DNA of 64,000 bases from Bradyrhizobium japonicum USDA 6 (GTDB lineage Bacteria > Pseudomonadota > Alphaproteobacteria > Rhizobiales > Xanthobacteraceae), in contig NC_017249.1 in NCBI RefSeq assembly GCF_000284375.1, forward strand, positions 5,930,001-5,994,000. The letters are read 5' to 3'. This document shows positions 26,880 to 34,084 of this stretch, piece by piece. Within the stretch, counting starts at the first letter, position 1; every line of letters begins with the position of its first letter. The position numbers and the translations under genes are program-made. The notes beneath the pieces are model-generated. The model searched no databases. It was given only the letters and a program-made list of their open reading frames with translations, and was not told the origin of the DNA.

Positions 26880-27478
26880 CCTGATTGCCGTCGTGGCGGC
26901 AGAGAGCAATTCCTAAAGTCTTTTGATCGGGGCAACCGATGGGATTACCGCTGCCGGTCGCCCGCCAATCGCAGGCTGGAATATGGATATGGCCTTCTTA
27001 ATCAAGACTTACGGGCAATCCACAAACAGGGAGTGCAACGGAGTGGGATGTTCCATATCGAGAGGACATCATTAACGTCGGTTAAACGCGATCGCAGAGA
27101 TTGAGGGGTAGGCGGCCTGCGGTGAGGTCGATACGGCCTAACGCCGGCGCTAGCGGGCGGCGCCCTCCGTAAGCGGCCGCAGGCGGCGTCGATGTCGGCG
27201 CGGCAGGCGGGCTGCGATACCGCTTTCGAGGGCAGGCCGAACGAACACGAGGAGAGACATAGCGGCAGCTCGCCTGCGGCCCATCCTTCGGGACGCCCGC
27301 CTCCGACGGGCCCTCAGGATGAGGTCGCGTTTTGCGGCGAGACATCTACCCCTCGTGGTGAGGAGTCCGCAAAGGCAGGTACGCGCCATATTGCCATTAG
27401 ACTCCCCGCCGCAAACGTGGAGAATGCCCCCGCACGTCACGTGCGCAGTGCACACCAAGATGCGCCAGGGGAAACAAA
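26880..27478. other. 599-base intergenic region with repeat and gene-like remnant
   Basis: No intact gene. An AT-rich part (about 26930-27090) may hold promoters for both divergent flanking genes. At 27185-27245 the minus strand resembles, with one frameshift, the end of an acyl-CoA carboxyltransferase (CRADIDAA). At 27281-27325 lies CCATCCTTCGGGACGCC...GGGCCCTCAGGATGAGG, a member of the palindrome family also at 2322. The remainder shows nothing I can name. Confidence 0.5.
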
Positions 27479-28954
27479 ATGCCGGCTGCCTTCCCGTCGT
27501 CCCTACCCACCATCCCGACCGCTCCTTTGACCGCCCGGATGCGCGATGCGTTGCGCGCGATCGTCGGCGAGAAGGGCCTCGTCGAGGACGAGCACGGCAA
27601 GCAGCCGTTCGTGACGGACTGGCGCGGATTGCTGGTCGGCGGCGCGGGCGCCGTCGTTCGTCCTGGCAGCACCGAGGAAGTCTCCAAAGTGGTCCGGCTT
27701 TGCCATGAGCACGGCGTCGCGATCGTGCCGCAGGGTGGCAACACCGGTCTGATGGGCGGGGCCACGCCCTGGCCGGCGCACACCGGCATCGTGTTGTCGC
27801 TCGGCCGCATGAACCGCGTGCTGGACGTCGATGCCGTCGGTTACGCGATGACGGTCGAGGCCGGGTGTGTTCTCCAGACGCTTCAGGAGACCGCAAGCCG
27901 TCACGACAGGTTCCTGCCGCTCAGTCTTGGCGCCCAGGGCTCGTGCATGATCGGCGGCAACCTGTCTACCAACGCCGGCGGCGTGCAGGTGCTCCGCTAT
28001 GGCAATGCCCGCAACCTCGTCTTGGGGCTCGAAGTCGTGCTGGCCAACGGGGACGTCTGGGACGGACTGCGCGCGCTCAAGAAGGACAACACGGGCTACG
28101 ACCTCAAGCACCTTTTCATGGGCGCCGAGGGAACGCTGGGCATCATCACGAAGGCCGTCCTCAAGCTGTGGCCGGCGCCGAAGGACGTCTGCACGGCGTG
28201 GCTAGCGGTCCGCGATCCGCGCGCGGCGCTGGAGATCCTGTCCGAAGCCCATGCCGCATCAGGGGACAATGTCGGCTCATGCGAGCTGATGAGCCGCAGC
28301 GCCATCGACATGGTGCTGCGCCATATCCCCGGCACCCAGGATCCGCTCAAGGCGGACACGCCATGGTACCTCCTGCTCGAATGGTCGTCCTCGCGGGCCC
28401 GACAGGACGGGACCGAGGGCATGACCGAGAAGCTGGAGCAGTTTCTCGCCGATCAGCTCGAGGCCGGCCGCGTGCTCGACGCGGCGATCGCGCACACCGG
28501 AAATCAATCGCGCAACATGTGGCGCATCCGGGAAAGCGTCGCCGAGGCCTCCCGTGCCGAGGGGCCGGGACTGAGCTACGACGTGTCGGTGGCCATCTCC
28601 AGGATACCCGGGTTCATCGACCAGGGACTCAAGGCCGTGCTCGACATTCTCCCGACCATCCGCCCCTATCCTTTGGGGCACATCGGCGACGGCAATCTGC
28701 ATTTCTCGTTCATGGGTCCCAAAGGCATGGATCAGCAGACGCTGACCCAATATTCGTCCGCCATCACGCGGGCCGTGAACGATCTCATCACCTCGATGGG
28801 CGGCTCGATCTCGGCGGAGCACGGCATCGGCATCGACAAGCTCGACGAGCTCAGTCACTACCGCTCGAAGACCGAGCTCGACATCATGCGCACCATCAAG
28901 CGCGCGCTCGATCCGCAGAACATCATGAATCCCGGCAAGGTGCTGCGGCTGTGA
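27479..28954 (+). CDS. FAD-linked oxidase, D-2-hydroxyacid (glycolate/2-hydroxyglutarate) dehydrogenase type
   Basis: 491 residues. The FAD-binding PCMH domain has VRPGSTEEVSKVVRLCHEHG (about 61-80), PQGGNTGLMGGATPW (about 83-97) and NLSTNAGGVQVLRYGNARNL (about 161-180). The C-terminal domain has HIGDGNLHFSF (about 400-410, metal-site His residues) and SAEHGIGIDKL (about 444). This matches the GlcD/D2HGDH/D-lactate dehydrogenase group, which oxidises D-2-hydroxyacids. AGGGGAA precedes the ATG. Substrate not decidable from sequence. Confidence 0.88.
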   Translation: MPAAFPSSLPTIPTAPLTARMRDALRAIVGEKGLVEDEHGKQPFVTDWRGLLVGGAGAVVRPGSTEEVSKVVRLCHEHGVAIVPQGGNTGLMGGATPWPAHTGIVLSLGRMNRVLDVDAVGYAMTVEAGCVLQTLQETASRHDRFLPLSLGAQGSCMIGGNLSTNAGGVQVLRYGNARNLVLGLEVVLANGDVWDGLRALKKDNTGYDLKHLFMGAEGTLGIITKAVLKLWPAPKDVCTAWLAVRDPRAALEILSEAHAASGDNVGSCELMSRSAIDMVLRHIPGTQDPLKADTPWYLLLEWSSSRARQDGTEGMTEKLEQFLADQLEAGRVLDAAIAHTGNQSRNMWRIRESVAEASRAEGPGLSYDVSVAISRIPGFIDQGLKAVLDILPTIRPYPLGHIGDGNLHFSFMGPKGMDQQTLTQYSSAITRAVNDLITSMGGSISAEHGIGIDKLDELSHYRSKTELDIMRTIKRALDPQNIMNPGKVLRL

Positions 28955-29172
28955 TGAGGTGGCGCTTCGCCGCTTGTCTTCGGCTGCGTCGATGTCAGAG
29001 CGGTAGCAGAACGCGAACACTCGCCTTGGACACACGACCAAGTCCGTTTCGGCTTCCGCATCGCACTCACCGACGGGTTCATTCGTCGTTGTTATTCGAC
29101 ACGCCAGCGCTATTGTGCGCGGGCGGCGCAGCCGCGGCATTCATCCAATAATTCAGATTATGGGAGAATCGC
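28955..29172. other. Non-coding gap with a second short carboxyltransferase-like remnant
   Basis: No gene. On the minus strand at about 28978-29013 a frame reads CYRSDIDAAEDK, close to AYRADIDAAEDR near the C-terminus of the carboxyltransferase encoded at 29937-31496. The remaining bases show no feature except the ribosome site (GGGAGAATCGC) of the DUF3303 gene at the end. Confidence 0.35.
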
Positions 29173-29448
29173 ATGAAATTCATTACAAGCTGGAGTGTAC
29201 CTCAAGGCACCTTCAATGCGGCCGTCAGCCGCTTTCTGGAAACCGGCGGAGCGCCACCCGAAGGCGTCAAGATGCTGGGCCGGTGGCATGGCATGAACGG
29301 ACAGGGATTTGCGATCTCTGAATCGAGCGATCCAAAGGCGATGTATCGCTGGCACGCACAGTGGGCCGACCTGCTCCCATTGACCGTCACACCCTGTCTG
29401 GAGGATGGCGACGCGGGCGAAGTGATGGCCTCGCTGCCCAAGCGCTAA
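29173..29448 (+). CDS. DUF3303 domain protein
   Basis: 91 residues, whole-domain length. MKFITSWSVPQGTFNAAVSRF, GAPPEGVKMLGRWHGMNGQG, SDPKAMYRWHAQWADLLPL and VTPCLEDGDAGEV are typical of DUF3303 proteins (small ferredoxin-like alpha/beta fold, single gene units). GGGAGA 7 bases upstream supports the start. Function of the family is unknown. A strong hairpin follows at 29461. Confidence 0.83.
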   Translation: MKFITSWSVPQGTFNAAVSRFLETGGAPPEGVKMLGRWHGMNGQGFAISESSDPKAMYRWHAQWADLLPLTVTPCLEDGDAGEVMASLPKR

Positions 29449-29460
29449 TCGTCAATCCTC

Positions 29461-29495
29461 ATGCCATTGCCGCCGAAGACCGGCGGCAGTGGCAT
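29461..29495 (+). terminator. Hairpin terminator candidate after DUF3303 gene
   Basis: ATGCCATTGCCGCCG and CGGCGGCAGTGGCAT form a 14-15-bp stem (one G-U pair) with an AAGAC-like loop, 13 bases after the stop. It lacks a clear T-run, so it may be a transcript-end stabiliser rather than a strict intrinsic terminator. Confidence 0.55.
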
Positions 29496-29615
29496 CCCCG
29501 GCAGGTCTAAAATGCCGATCTGTCCGGCCGACGGCCGTGGCCGTTTCCATGGCGGCTTACAACGAATGTGTTTGCGGGTATTTCGATAGGGTCGTCAGTG
29601 ACGGCTGCGATTCCT

Positions 29616-29756
29616 TTAGCGATCAGGTGGCGGGCGCGGAATCACCCATTGCTCGAGGCGATCGATTGATGCCTCCCGTTCATGCTGGCCCAACCAAATC
29701 GTAAAGAGAACCAGCGCGGCGGCGAGAGCCCCAATGCCGAAATACAGGTTCCTCAT
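29616..29756 (-). CDS. Small single-pass membrane protein (46 aa), hypothetical
   Basis: ATG 29756 to TAA 29616. The peptide starts MRNLYFGIGALAAALVLFTI, one strong N-terminal membrane helix, followed by WLGQHEREASIDRLEQWVIP and a Pro-rich end. The hydrophobic helix followed by a charged amphipathic stretch is unlikely by chance in this frame. The ribosome site is weak. It is the only coding candidate in the 488-base gap 29449-29936. Function unknown. Confidence 0.45.
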   Translation of the reverse strand: MRNLYFGIGALAAALVLFTIWLGQHEREASIDRLEQWVIPRPPPDR

Positions 29757-29821
29757 GCGCGTTTGAATGCGCAGCGCCGCGAATGGTTCCATCCATCACG
29801 ACTTTCACCGCGCCGCTCCAC

Positions 29822-29886
29822 GAGAAGCGAAGCGACGAGGCAATCCAGACGGCCTCCGCGGGTAATATCTGGATGCTTCGCGGAGC
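29822..29886. repeat. Decayed copy of the CGAAGCGAAGCAATCCAG palindrome
   Basis: GAAGCGAAGCGACGAGGCAA then TCCAGACGG is followed by TATCTGGATGCTTCGCGGAGC. It aligns with the elements at 10152 and 54106 but lacks the outer CGTCATTGC/GCAATGACG arms. Confidence 0.5.
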
Positions 29887-29936
29887 CTGTCATCGGGGCC
29901 TCGCTTCGCGCGCACCCGGTTGCTGGCAGTGACCGC

Positions 29937-31496
29937 CTACGGCCTGATCGAAAAGTTCTCCGGCGGCCCGGCCTTTCGCAGCGGCTCGGCGAGCCTTGCG
30001 AACTCGCACAGCAGCGACCGCGTCTTCCTGGGATCGATGATCTCCTCGACCCAGAATTTTTCGGCCGAGCGGAACGGCGAGCGCAGCTTGTTGAGACGTT
30101 CCTCGATCTCCCTCAGCTTGCCCGCCCTGTCCTCGGCCGCATCGATGTCGGCGCGGTAGGCGGCTTCGATGCCACCTTCGAGCGGCAGCGAACCCCAATA
30201 GGCTGACGGCCAGGCGTAACGGATCGAGAATCGGTCGGCGGGCTGATGCACCACGCCGGCGACGCCGAAGGCGTTGCGCAGAATCACGGTGCACCAGGGC
30301 ACCGTGGTCTGGTTGACCGCGGCCATGGCGCGGACGCCGTGGCGGATGGTGGCCGCCTTCTCGGCGTCGAGGCCGATCATGAAGCCCGGGCAGTCCATGA
30401 GATAGACGATCGGCAGATGGAAGGTCTCGGCGAAGTCGACCCAGCGCACCACCTTCTGGCACGCATCCGCGGTCCACGAGCCGCCATAGTGGAAACTGTC
30501 GCTCGCAAGCACCATCACCGCCCTGCCCTCGAGCCGGGCGAGACCGACGATGATTGGCTTGCCGAAATTCTTGGCGACCTCGAAGAACGAGCCCTTGTCG
30601 ACGACCTGCTCGACGATCGGCCGCATCTTGTAGACCTGCTTGCGGTTGCGCGGCACCGCGTTCATCAGGGCTTCTTCGGTGCGCTCCGGATCGTCGGTGC
30701 AGGGCAAGGTCGGCGGCAGCTCATAGACCGATGACGGCAGGTAAGAGAGAAAGCGCCGCGCGCAGGCGAACGCCTCTTCTTCCGTATCGACGGCGTGATC
30801 GACCGCGCCGGCGCGAGTCTGGATGTCGGCACCGCCGAGCTCCTCTTTGGTGAGGTCCTGCCCGAGCGCCTTCACGACCGGCGGTCCCGCGACGAACATC
30901 GCGGACTTCCGCGTCATGATGGAATAGTGGCTGGCAGCAAGACGCGCCGCGCCCAAGCCAGCGACCGAGCCGAGACCAAGTGCAACGACCGGCACGCGCG
31001 ACAAATTCTCCGTCGTGAAGCGATACCAGCGCGTGCCGCCGATGCCGCCCGGCAGATTGGCCGCGCCCTTGGTCTCGATGGTCTTGACCGAGCCGCCGCC
31101 GCCCGAGCCCTCGATGATGCGGACGATGGGCAGCCGGAAATCATGCGCCATCTCCTCCGCCATCAACGGCTTGGCCGAGATCGACGCATCCGCCGAGCCG
31201 CCGCGGACGGTGAAATCGTCGCCGACCACCACGACCGTGCGGCCTTCGACGCGCGCACGACCGAACACGCAGTTCGCCGGCGTCAATTTCTGCAACTCGC
31301 CGCTGGAATCGTACTCGCCGATGCCGGAGACGGCACCGATCTCGTGAAAGCTACCGCTGTCGATCAGTCTGTCGATACGCTCCCGAACAGTCAGTCGGCC
31401 CTGGTCATGCTGACGCCTGACCTTGTCAACGCCGCCCATCTCCCGCGCGAAGGCTTCGCGCCGGGCGAGCTCGTCGAGTTCCGGCTTCCAGTTCAT
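29937..31496 (-). CDS. Acyl-CoA carboxylase, carboxyltransferase (beta-type) subunit
   Basis: 519 residues, typical for propionyl/methylcrotonyl-type carboxyltransferases. N-terminal half: GGVDKVRRQHDQGRLTVRERI, VGDDFTVRGGSADA and RIIEGSGGGGSVKTIE; C-terminal half: GLARLEGRAVMVLASDSFHYGG-like oxyanion region, VYLMDCPGFMIGLDAEKAAT, and the end region EEIIDPRKTRSLLCEF. It moves CO2 from carboxybiotin to an acyl-CoA. No biotin carboxylase gene is adjacent. The first 71 bases overlap the upstream IclR gene in another frame, and a biotin carrier is encoded 1 kb away on the other strand. Confidence 0.87.
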   Translation of the reverse strand: MNWKPELDELARREAFAREMGGVDKVRRQHDQGRLTVRERIDRLIDSGSFHEIGAVSGIGEYDSSGELQKLTPANCVFGRARVEGRTVVVVGDDFTVRGGSADASISAKPLMAEEMAHDFRLPIVRIIEGSGGGGSVKTIETKGAANLPGGIGGTRWYRFTTENLSRVPVVALGLGSVAGLGAARLAASHYSIMTRKSAMFVAGPPVVKALGQDLTKEELGGADIQTRAGAVDHAVDTEEEAFACARRFLSYLPSSVYELPPTLPCTDDPERTEEALMNAVPRNRKQVYKMRPIVEQVVDKGSFFEVAKNFGKPIIVGLARLEGRAVMVLASDSFHYGGSWTADACQKVVRWVDFAETFHLPIVYLMDCPGFMIGLDAEKAATIRHGVRAMAAVNQTTVPWCTVILRNAFGVAGVVHQPADRFSIRYAWPSAYWGSLPLEGGIEAAYRADIDAAEDRAGKLREIEERLNKLRSPFRSAEKFWVEEIIDPRKTRSLLCEFARLAEPLRKAGPPENFSIRP

Positions 31497-32400
31497 TCAC
31501 TCCCTCCGAATTGATCGGCTTGTTATTGTTATGCACGGCCATTGCGACCGGTTTGCGCGAGAGGCGGTTGCTGAAGACATCACCTTCGGCGCCTTCGAGC
31601 AGGCTGCCGAGCGAGCGGCCGAGCGCGAGCATCAGCGGCGCGACTTCGGCATGCAGGCGCTGCTCGTCATACATCGACGACAGAAGGCCGATCGTGATGA
31701 CGACGAAGGTCTGGTACTGCGGCGACCAGATCGGCACCGCGAGCCCGTTGATGTGCGGGCTCCACAGACCGCAGGCCACGACATAACCGTGCTCGCGCAA
31801 CGACTGCCGGTTGGCCTCGATGCGCGGCCGCAGGATCTTTGCAGCCTCGGGCGCTTCCCGCTCCATGTCCGCGATGAAGGTGTCGCCAACCTCCGGCGCC
31901 AGCGCCGCGGTGTAGGCCGCGCCCGCGGCCGTCGAGGCCATCGAGATGCGGCTGCCGGTGCCCTCATGCAGACCGAGCGCCGTCGCCGAGCGCGCGAACT
32001 GGAGATAGACCAGATGGAAACGATCGGGGACGACGAAGCCGACAGTGCCCGGCAATTGCTCGGCGACTTCCTGGAGCCGCTGCCGGATCATGCTGCGCAG
32101 CTGCGCGCCCTTCATCATCGAGGCGCTCATCGCCACCGCGCTCGGACCGATGCGATACTTCTGATCGCGCGGCAGATACACGAGTTGCCCCATCCGCGTC
32201 AGCGTGTGCGTGAGCCGCGACACCGTCGAGCGCGGCAGGCCGCAGCGATTTGAAATCTCGAGATTGCCGAGTCGGGCCTCATGGCCCTCGAAGCATCGCA
32301 ACACGTCGAACGCGCGCGACACCACCTGGATGACATCACCCTCGCCGGCATCGCCAGCGAGCGCACCTTGCCTGCTTAACCGCTCCGATCGTCGTCCCAT
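31426..32400 (-). CDS. IclR-family transcriptional regulator
   Basis: 324 residues. Winged-helix DNA-binding domain: VIQVVSRAFDVLRCFEGHEA (about 23-42) with NRCGLPRSTVSRLTHTL as recognition helix. The effector domain has AVAMSASMMKG, ISMASTAAGAAYTAAL and VACGLWSPHINGLAVPI. The C-terminus extends about 45 residues past the usual end and its last 71 bases lie inside the carboxyltransferase gene. Overlapping palindromes sit just upstream of the start at 32416-32439. Likely controls the carboxyltransferase and the divergent biotin-carrier/TRAP genes. Confidence 0.87.
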   Translation of the reverse strand: MGRRSERLSRQGALAGDAGEGDVIQVVSRAFDVLRCFEGHEARLGNLEISNRCGLPRSTVSRLTHTLTRMGQLVYLPRDQKYRIGPSAVAMSASMMKGAQLRSMIRQRLQEVAEQLPGTVGFVVPDRFHLVYLQFARSATALGLHEGTGSRISMASTAAGAAYTAALAPEVGDTFIADMEREAPEAAKILRPRIEANRQSLREHGYVVACGLWSPHINGLAVPIWSPQYQTFVVITIGLLSSMYDEQRLHAEVAPLMLALGRSLGSLLEGAEGDVFSNRLSRKPVAMAVHNNNKPINSEGVNELEAGTRRARPARSLRAGDGRR

Positions 32401-32415
32401 GTTCCCTACCGTTCG

Positions 32416-32439
32416 TTCCGCTCTGCGGAATTAAATTCC
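32416..32439. promoter_or_regulatory. Overlapping palindromes, candidate IclR operator
   Basis: TTCCGC-TCT-GCGGAA (32416-32430) is a perfect 15-base inverted repeat; it overlaps GGAATT-A-AATTCC (32427-32439), another perfect one. Together they form an alternating TTCC/GGAA/TTCC array between the divergent IclR and biotin-carrier genes. TTCCGC-type dyads are typical of IclR-family sites in other bacteria; the assignment to this regulator is inferred from position. Confidence 0.6.
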
Positions 32440-32494
32440 ACTTGCAGACGACGCTACCTCAGGCATTTTGCGACGACAACAAAAAGGCGATGGC

Positions 32495-32716
32495 ATGCCA
32501 GAAATTAAGATCGTCACGGAGGTCGCCGGTCGCATCTGCGCAACTCCCGTGCAAGTTGGAGGAACCGTTGCGGATGGCGATGACGTTGTAGTCGTCGAAG
32601 CCATGAAGATGGAGATACCTGTGCCCTCGCCCGCGAGCGGCACGATCACGTCGCTGCTCGTCAAGCTCGACGATGTCGTCGCCGAAGGACAGGCGATCGC
32701 GATCGTCGCGAACTGA
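32495..32716 (+). CDS. Biotin carboxyl carrier protein (free-standing biotinyl domain)
   Basis: 73 residues, a single biotinyl/lipoyl domain with the biotinylation motif EAMKMEIPV (Lys about residue 36) and a paired half ASGTITSLLVKLDDVVAEGQ. Start at ATG 32495 (MPEIKIVTEV). It would carry CO2 between a biotin carboxylase and a carboxyltransferase; the carboxyltransferase is encoded nearby at 29937-31496. Most carriers of this kind are fused to the carboxylase; this one is isolated. It diverges from the IclR gene. Confidence 0.87.
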   Translation: MPEIKIVTEVAGRICATPVQVGGTVADGDDVVVVEAMKMEIPVPSPASGTITSLLVKLDDVVAEGQAIAIVAN

Positions 32717-32809
32717 CTGCATTATTCGTGGCTTCCGCGACAATCTGTCTGCCTCATCGCCGCGTTCGCGGTACGGCGTTGCCATCGCCTGATCGCGATG
32801 ACATGATCC

Positions 32810-32838
32810 GTTTCAAACAAAAATCTGTTTCAAACAAA
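32810..32838. promoter_or_regulatory. Direct repeats GTTTCAAACAAA upstream of TRAP receptor gene
   Basis: GTTTCAAACAAA occurs at 32810-32821 and 32827-32838, 17 bases apart, each holding the 9-base dyad GTTT-C-AAAC; ATGAAAC follows. The pair lies 44-72 bases before the TRAP receptor start in an AT-rich patch. Spacing and symmetry suggest a regulator site; which protein binds is unknown. Confidence 0.5.
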
Positions 32839-32881
32839 GAATGAAACTCTTCGCGGCACGCGAGGAGCATTGGAGGGAAAC

Positions 32882-34048
32882 ATGCTTCGTGGGCTGACCA
32901 TGCTCGCGCCTGCCTTGGTTGCGGGCATTTCTTTTGCGTCTACACGCTATGCAATCGCCGAAGACATCAAGCTGCCGGCGACATTGACGTTCACCGCCTA
33001 TGACACCGGCACCGCCGGCTTCAACATCGCGGTCGGCGTCGGCAAGATGATGAAGGACAAATACGGCACCGATGTGCGCGTGCTGCCCGCAGGCAACGAC
33101 GTCGCGCGGCTTGCACCACTGCGCGCCAAGCGCGCGGCGTCATCCGCGATGGGATCGGGCACCTATTTCGCGCAGGAAGGCGTGTTCGAGTTCGGCTCGA
33201 AGGAATGGGGCCCGCAGCCGCTCCAGATCATGCTCTCGAGCGTCGATTGCAATTGCGGTTCGCTTGGGGTCGCAGCCGATAGCGGCGTGAAAGATCTGAA
33301 AGACCTGAAAGGCAAGCGCGTCGGATTCGTCGTGGGCTCGCCCGCGCTGAACCAGAACTCGCTCGCGGTGCTCGCCTTCGCAGGCCTGACGCAGAAGGAC
33401 GTCAAGGTCGTCGAGTTCGCGAGCTACGGCGCGATGTGGAAAGGCTTGATCAACAACGACACCGACGCCGCCTTCGGCACCACCATCACCGGTCCCGCCA
33501 AGGAAGCCGAGACCTCGCCGCGCGGCCTGGTCTGGCCGCCACTGCCGGCGAAGGACAAGGAAGGCTGGGCGCGGATGCAGAAGGTCGGCTCGTTCTTCTT
33601 CCCGCAGACCGCGACCTGCGGCGCCGGCATCACGCCGGACAAGCCGATCGAGCTCGGCAACTACCCCTACCCGATCTTCGTCGCCTATGCCTCGCAGCCG
33701 GCCGACCAGGTCTATGCGATGACCAAGGCGATGATCGTCAACTACGACGCCTACAAGGACTCCGCGCCCGGCGCCGGCGGGCTCGCCGCCGACCGGCAGA
33801 CCAAGAACTGGGTGGTGCCCGTGCATCCCGGCGCGGTGAAGGCCTTGAAAGAAGCCGGGCAATGGTCTGATGCGCAGGACGCGCACAACAACAAGCTGAT
33901 CAAGCGGCAGGAGGTGCTTGGCGCGGCGTGGACCGAGTACGGCAAATCCAATCCGCCGGCGGATGACAAGGCGTTCCTCGATGGCTGGATGAAGGCGCGC
34001 GCGGCAGCGCTTGCGAAAGCCGACATGCCGAACGGGTTCGAGGACTAG
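32882..34048 (+). CDS. TAXI-type TRAP transporter solute receptor
   Basis: 388 residues from ATG 32882 (MLRGLTML). A signal peptide of about 28 residues (cleavage near TRYAIAED) gives a periplasmic protein. GTAGFNIAVGVGKMMKDKYG, VRVLPAGNDVARLAPLRAKR and GLVWPPLPAKDKEGWARM fit the TAXI family, which binds organic acids or amino acids such as glutamate. GGAGGGAAAC lies just before the start. The fused permease gene follows 36 bases later. Confidence 0.87.
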   Translation: MLRGLTMLAPALVAGISFASTRYAIAEDIKLPATLTFTAYDTGTAGFNIAVGVGKMMKDKYGTDVRVLPAGNDVARLAPLRAKRAASSAMGSGTYFAQEGVFEFGSKEWGPQPLQIMLSSVDCNCGSLGVAADSGVKDLKDLKGKRVGFVVGSPALNQNSLAVLAFAGLTQKDVKVVEFASYGAMWKGLINNDTDAAFGTTITGPAKEAETSPRGLVWPPLPAKDKEGWARMQKVGSFFFPQTATCGAGITPDKPIELGNYPYPIFVAYASQPADQVYAMTKAMIVNYDAYKDSAPGAGGLAADRQTKNWVVPVHPGAVKALKEAGQWSDAQDAHNNKLIKRQEVLGAAWTEYGKSNPPADDKAFLDGWMKARAAALAKADMPNGFED

Positions 34049-34084
34049 TCCACAGCGGTTTATAGCCCGCGCACGGGGTCGATC

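Noticed and set aside
27150..27896. A 248-codon minus-strand frame before and across the FAD-oxidase gene start
   Set aside because: It runs through the palindromic repeat and antisense to the well-supported oxidase N-terminus; composition is Arg/Pro-rich without motif.
29489..29704. A 71-codon plus-strand frame after the DUF3303 gene
   Set aside because: No ribosome site, no hydrophobic or family pattern, and it overlaps the more convincing membrane peptide on the other strand.
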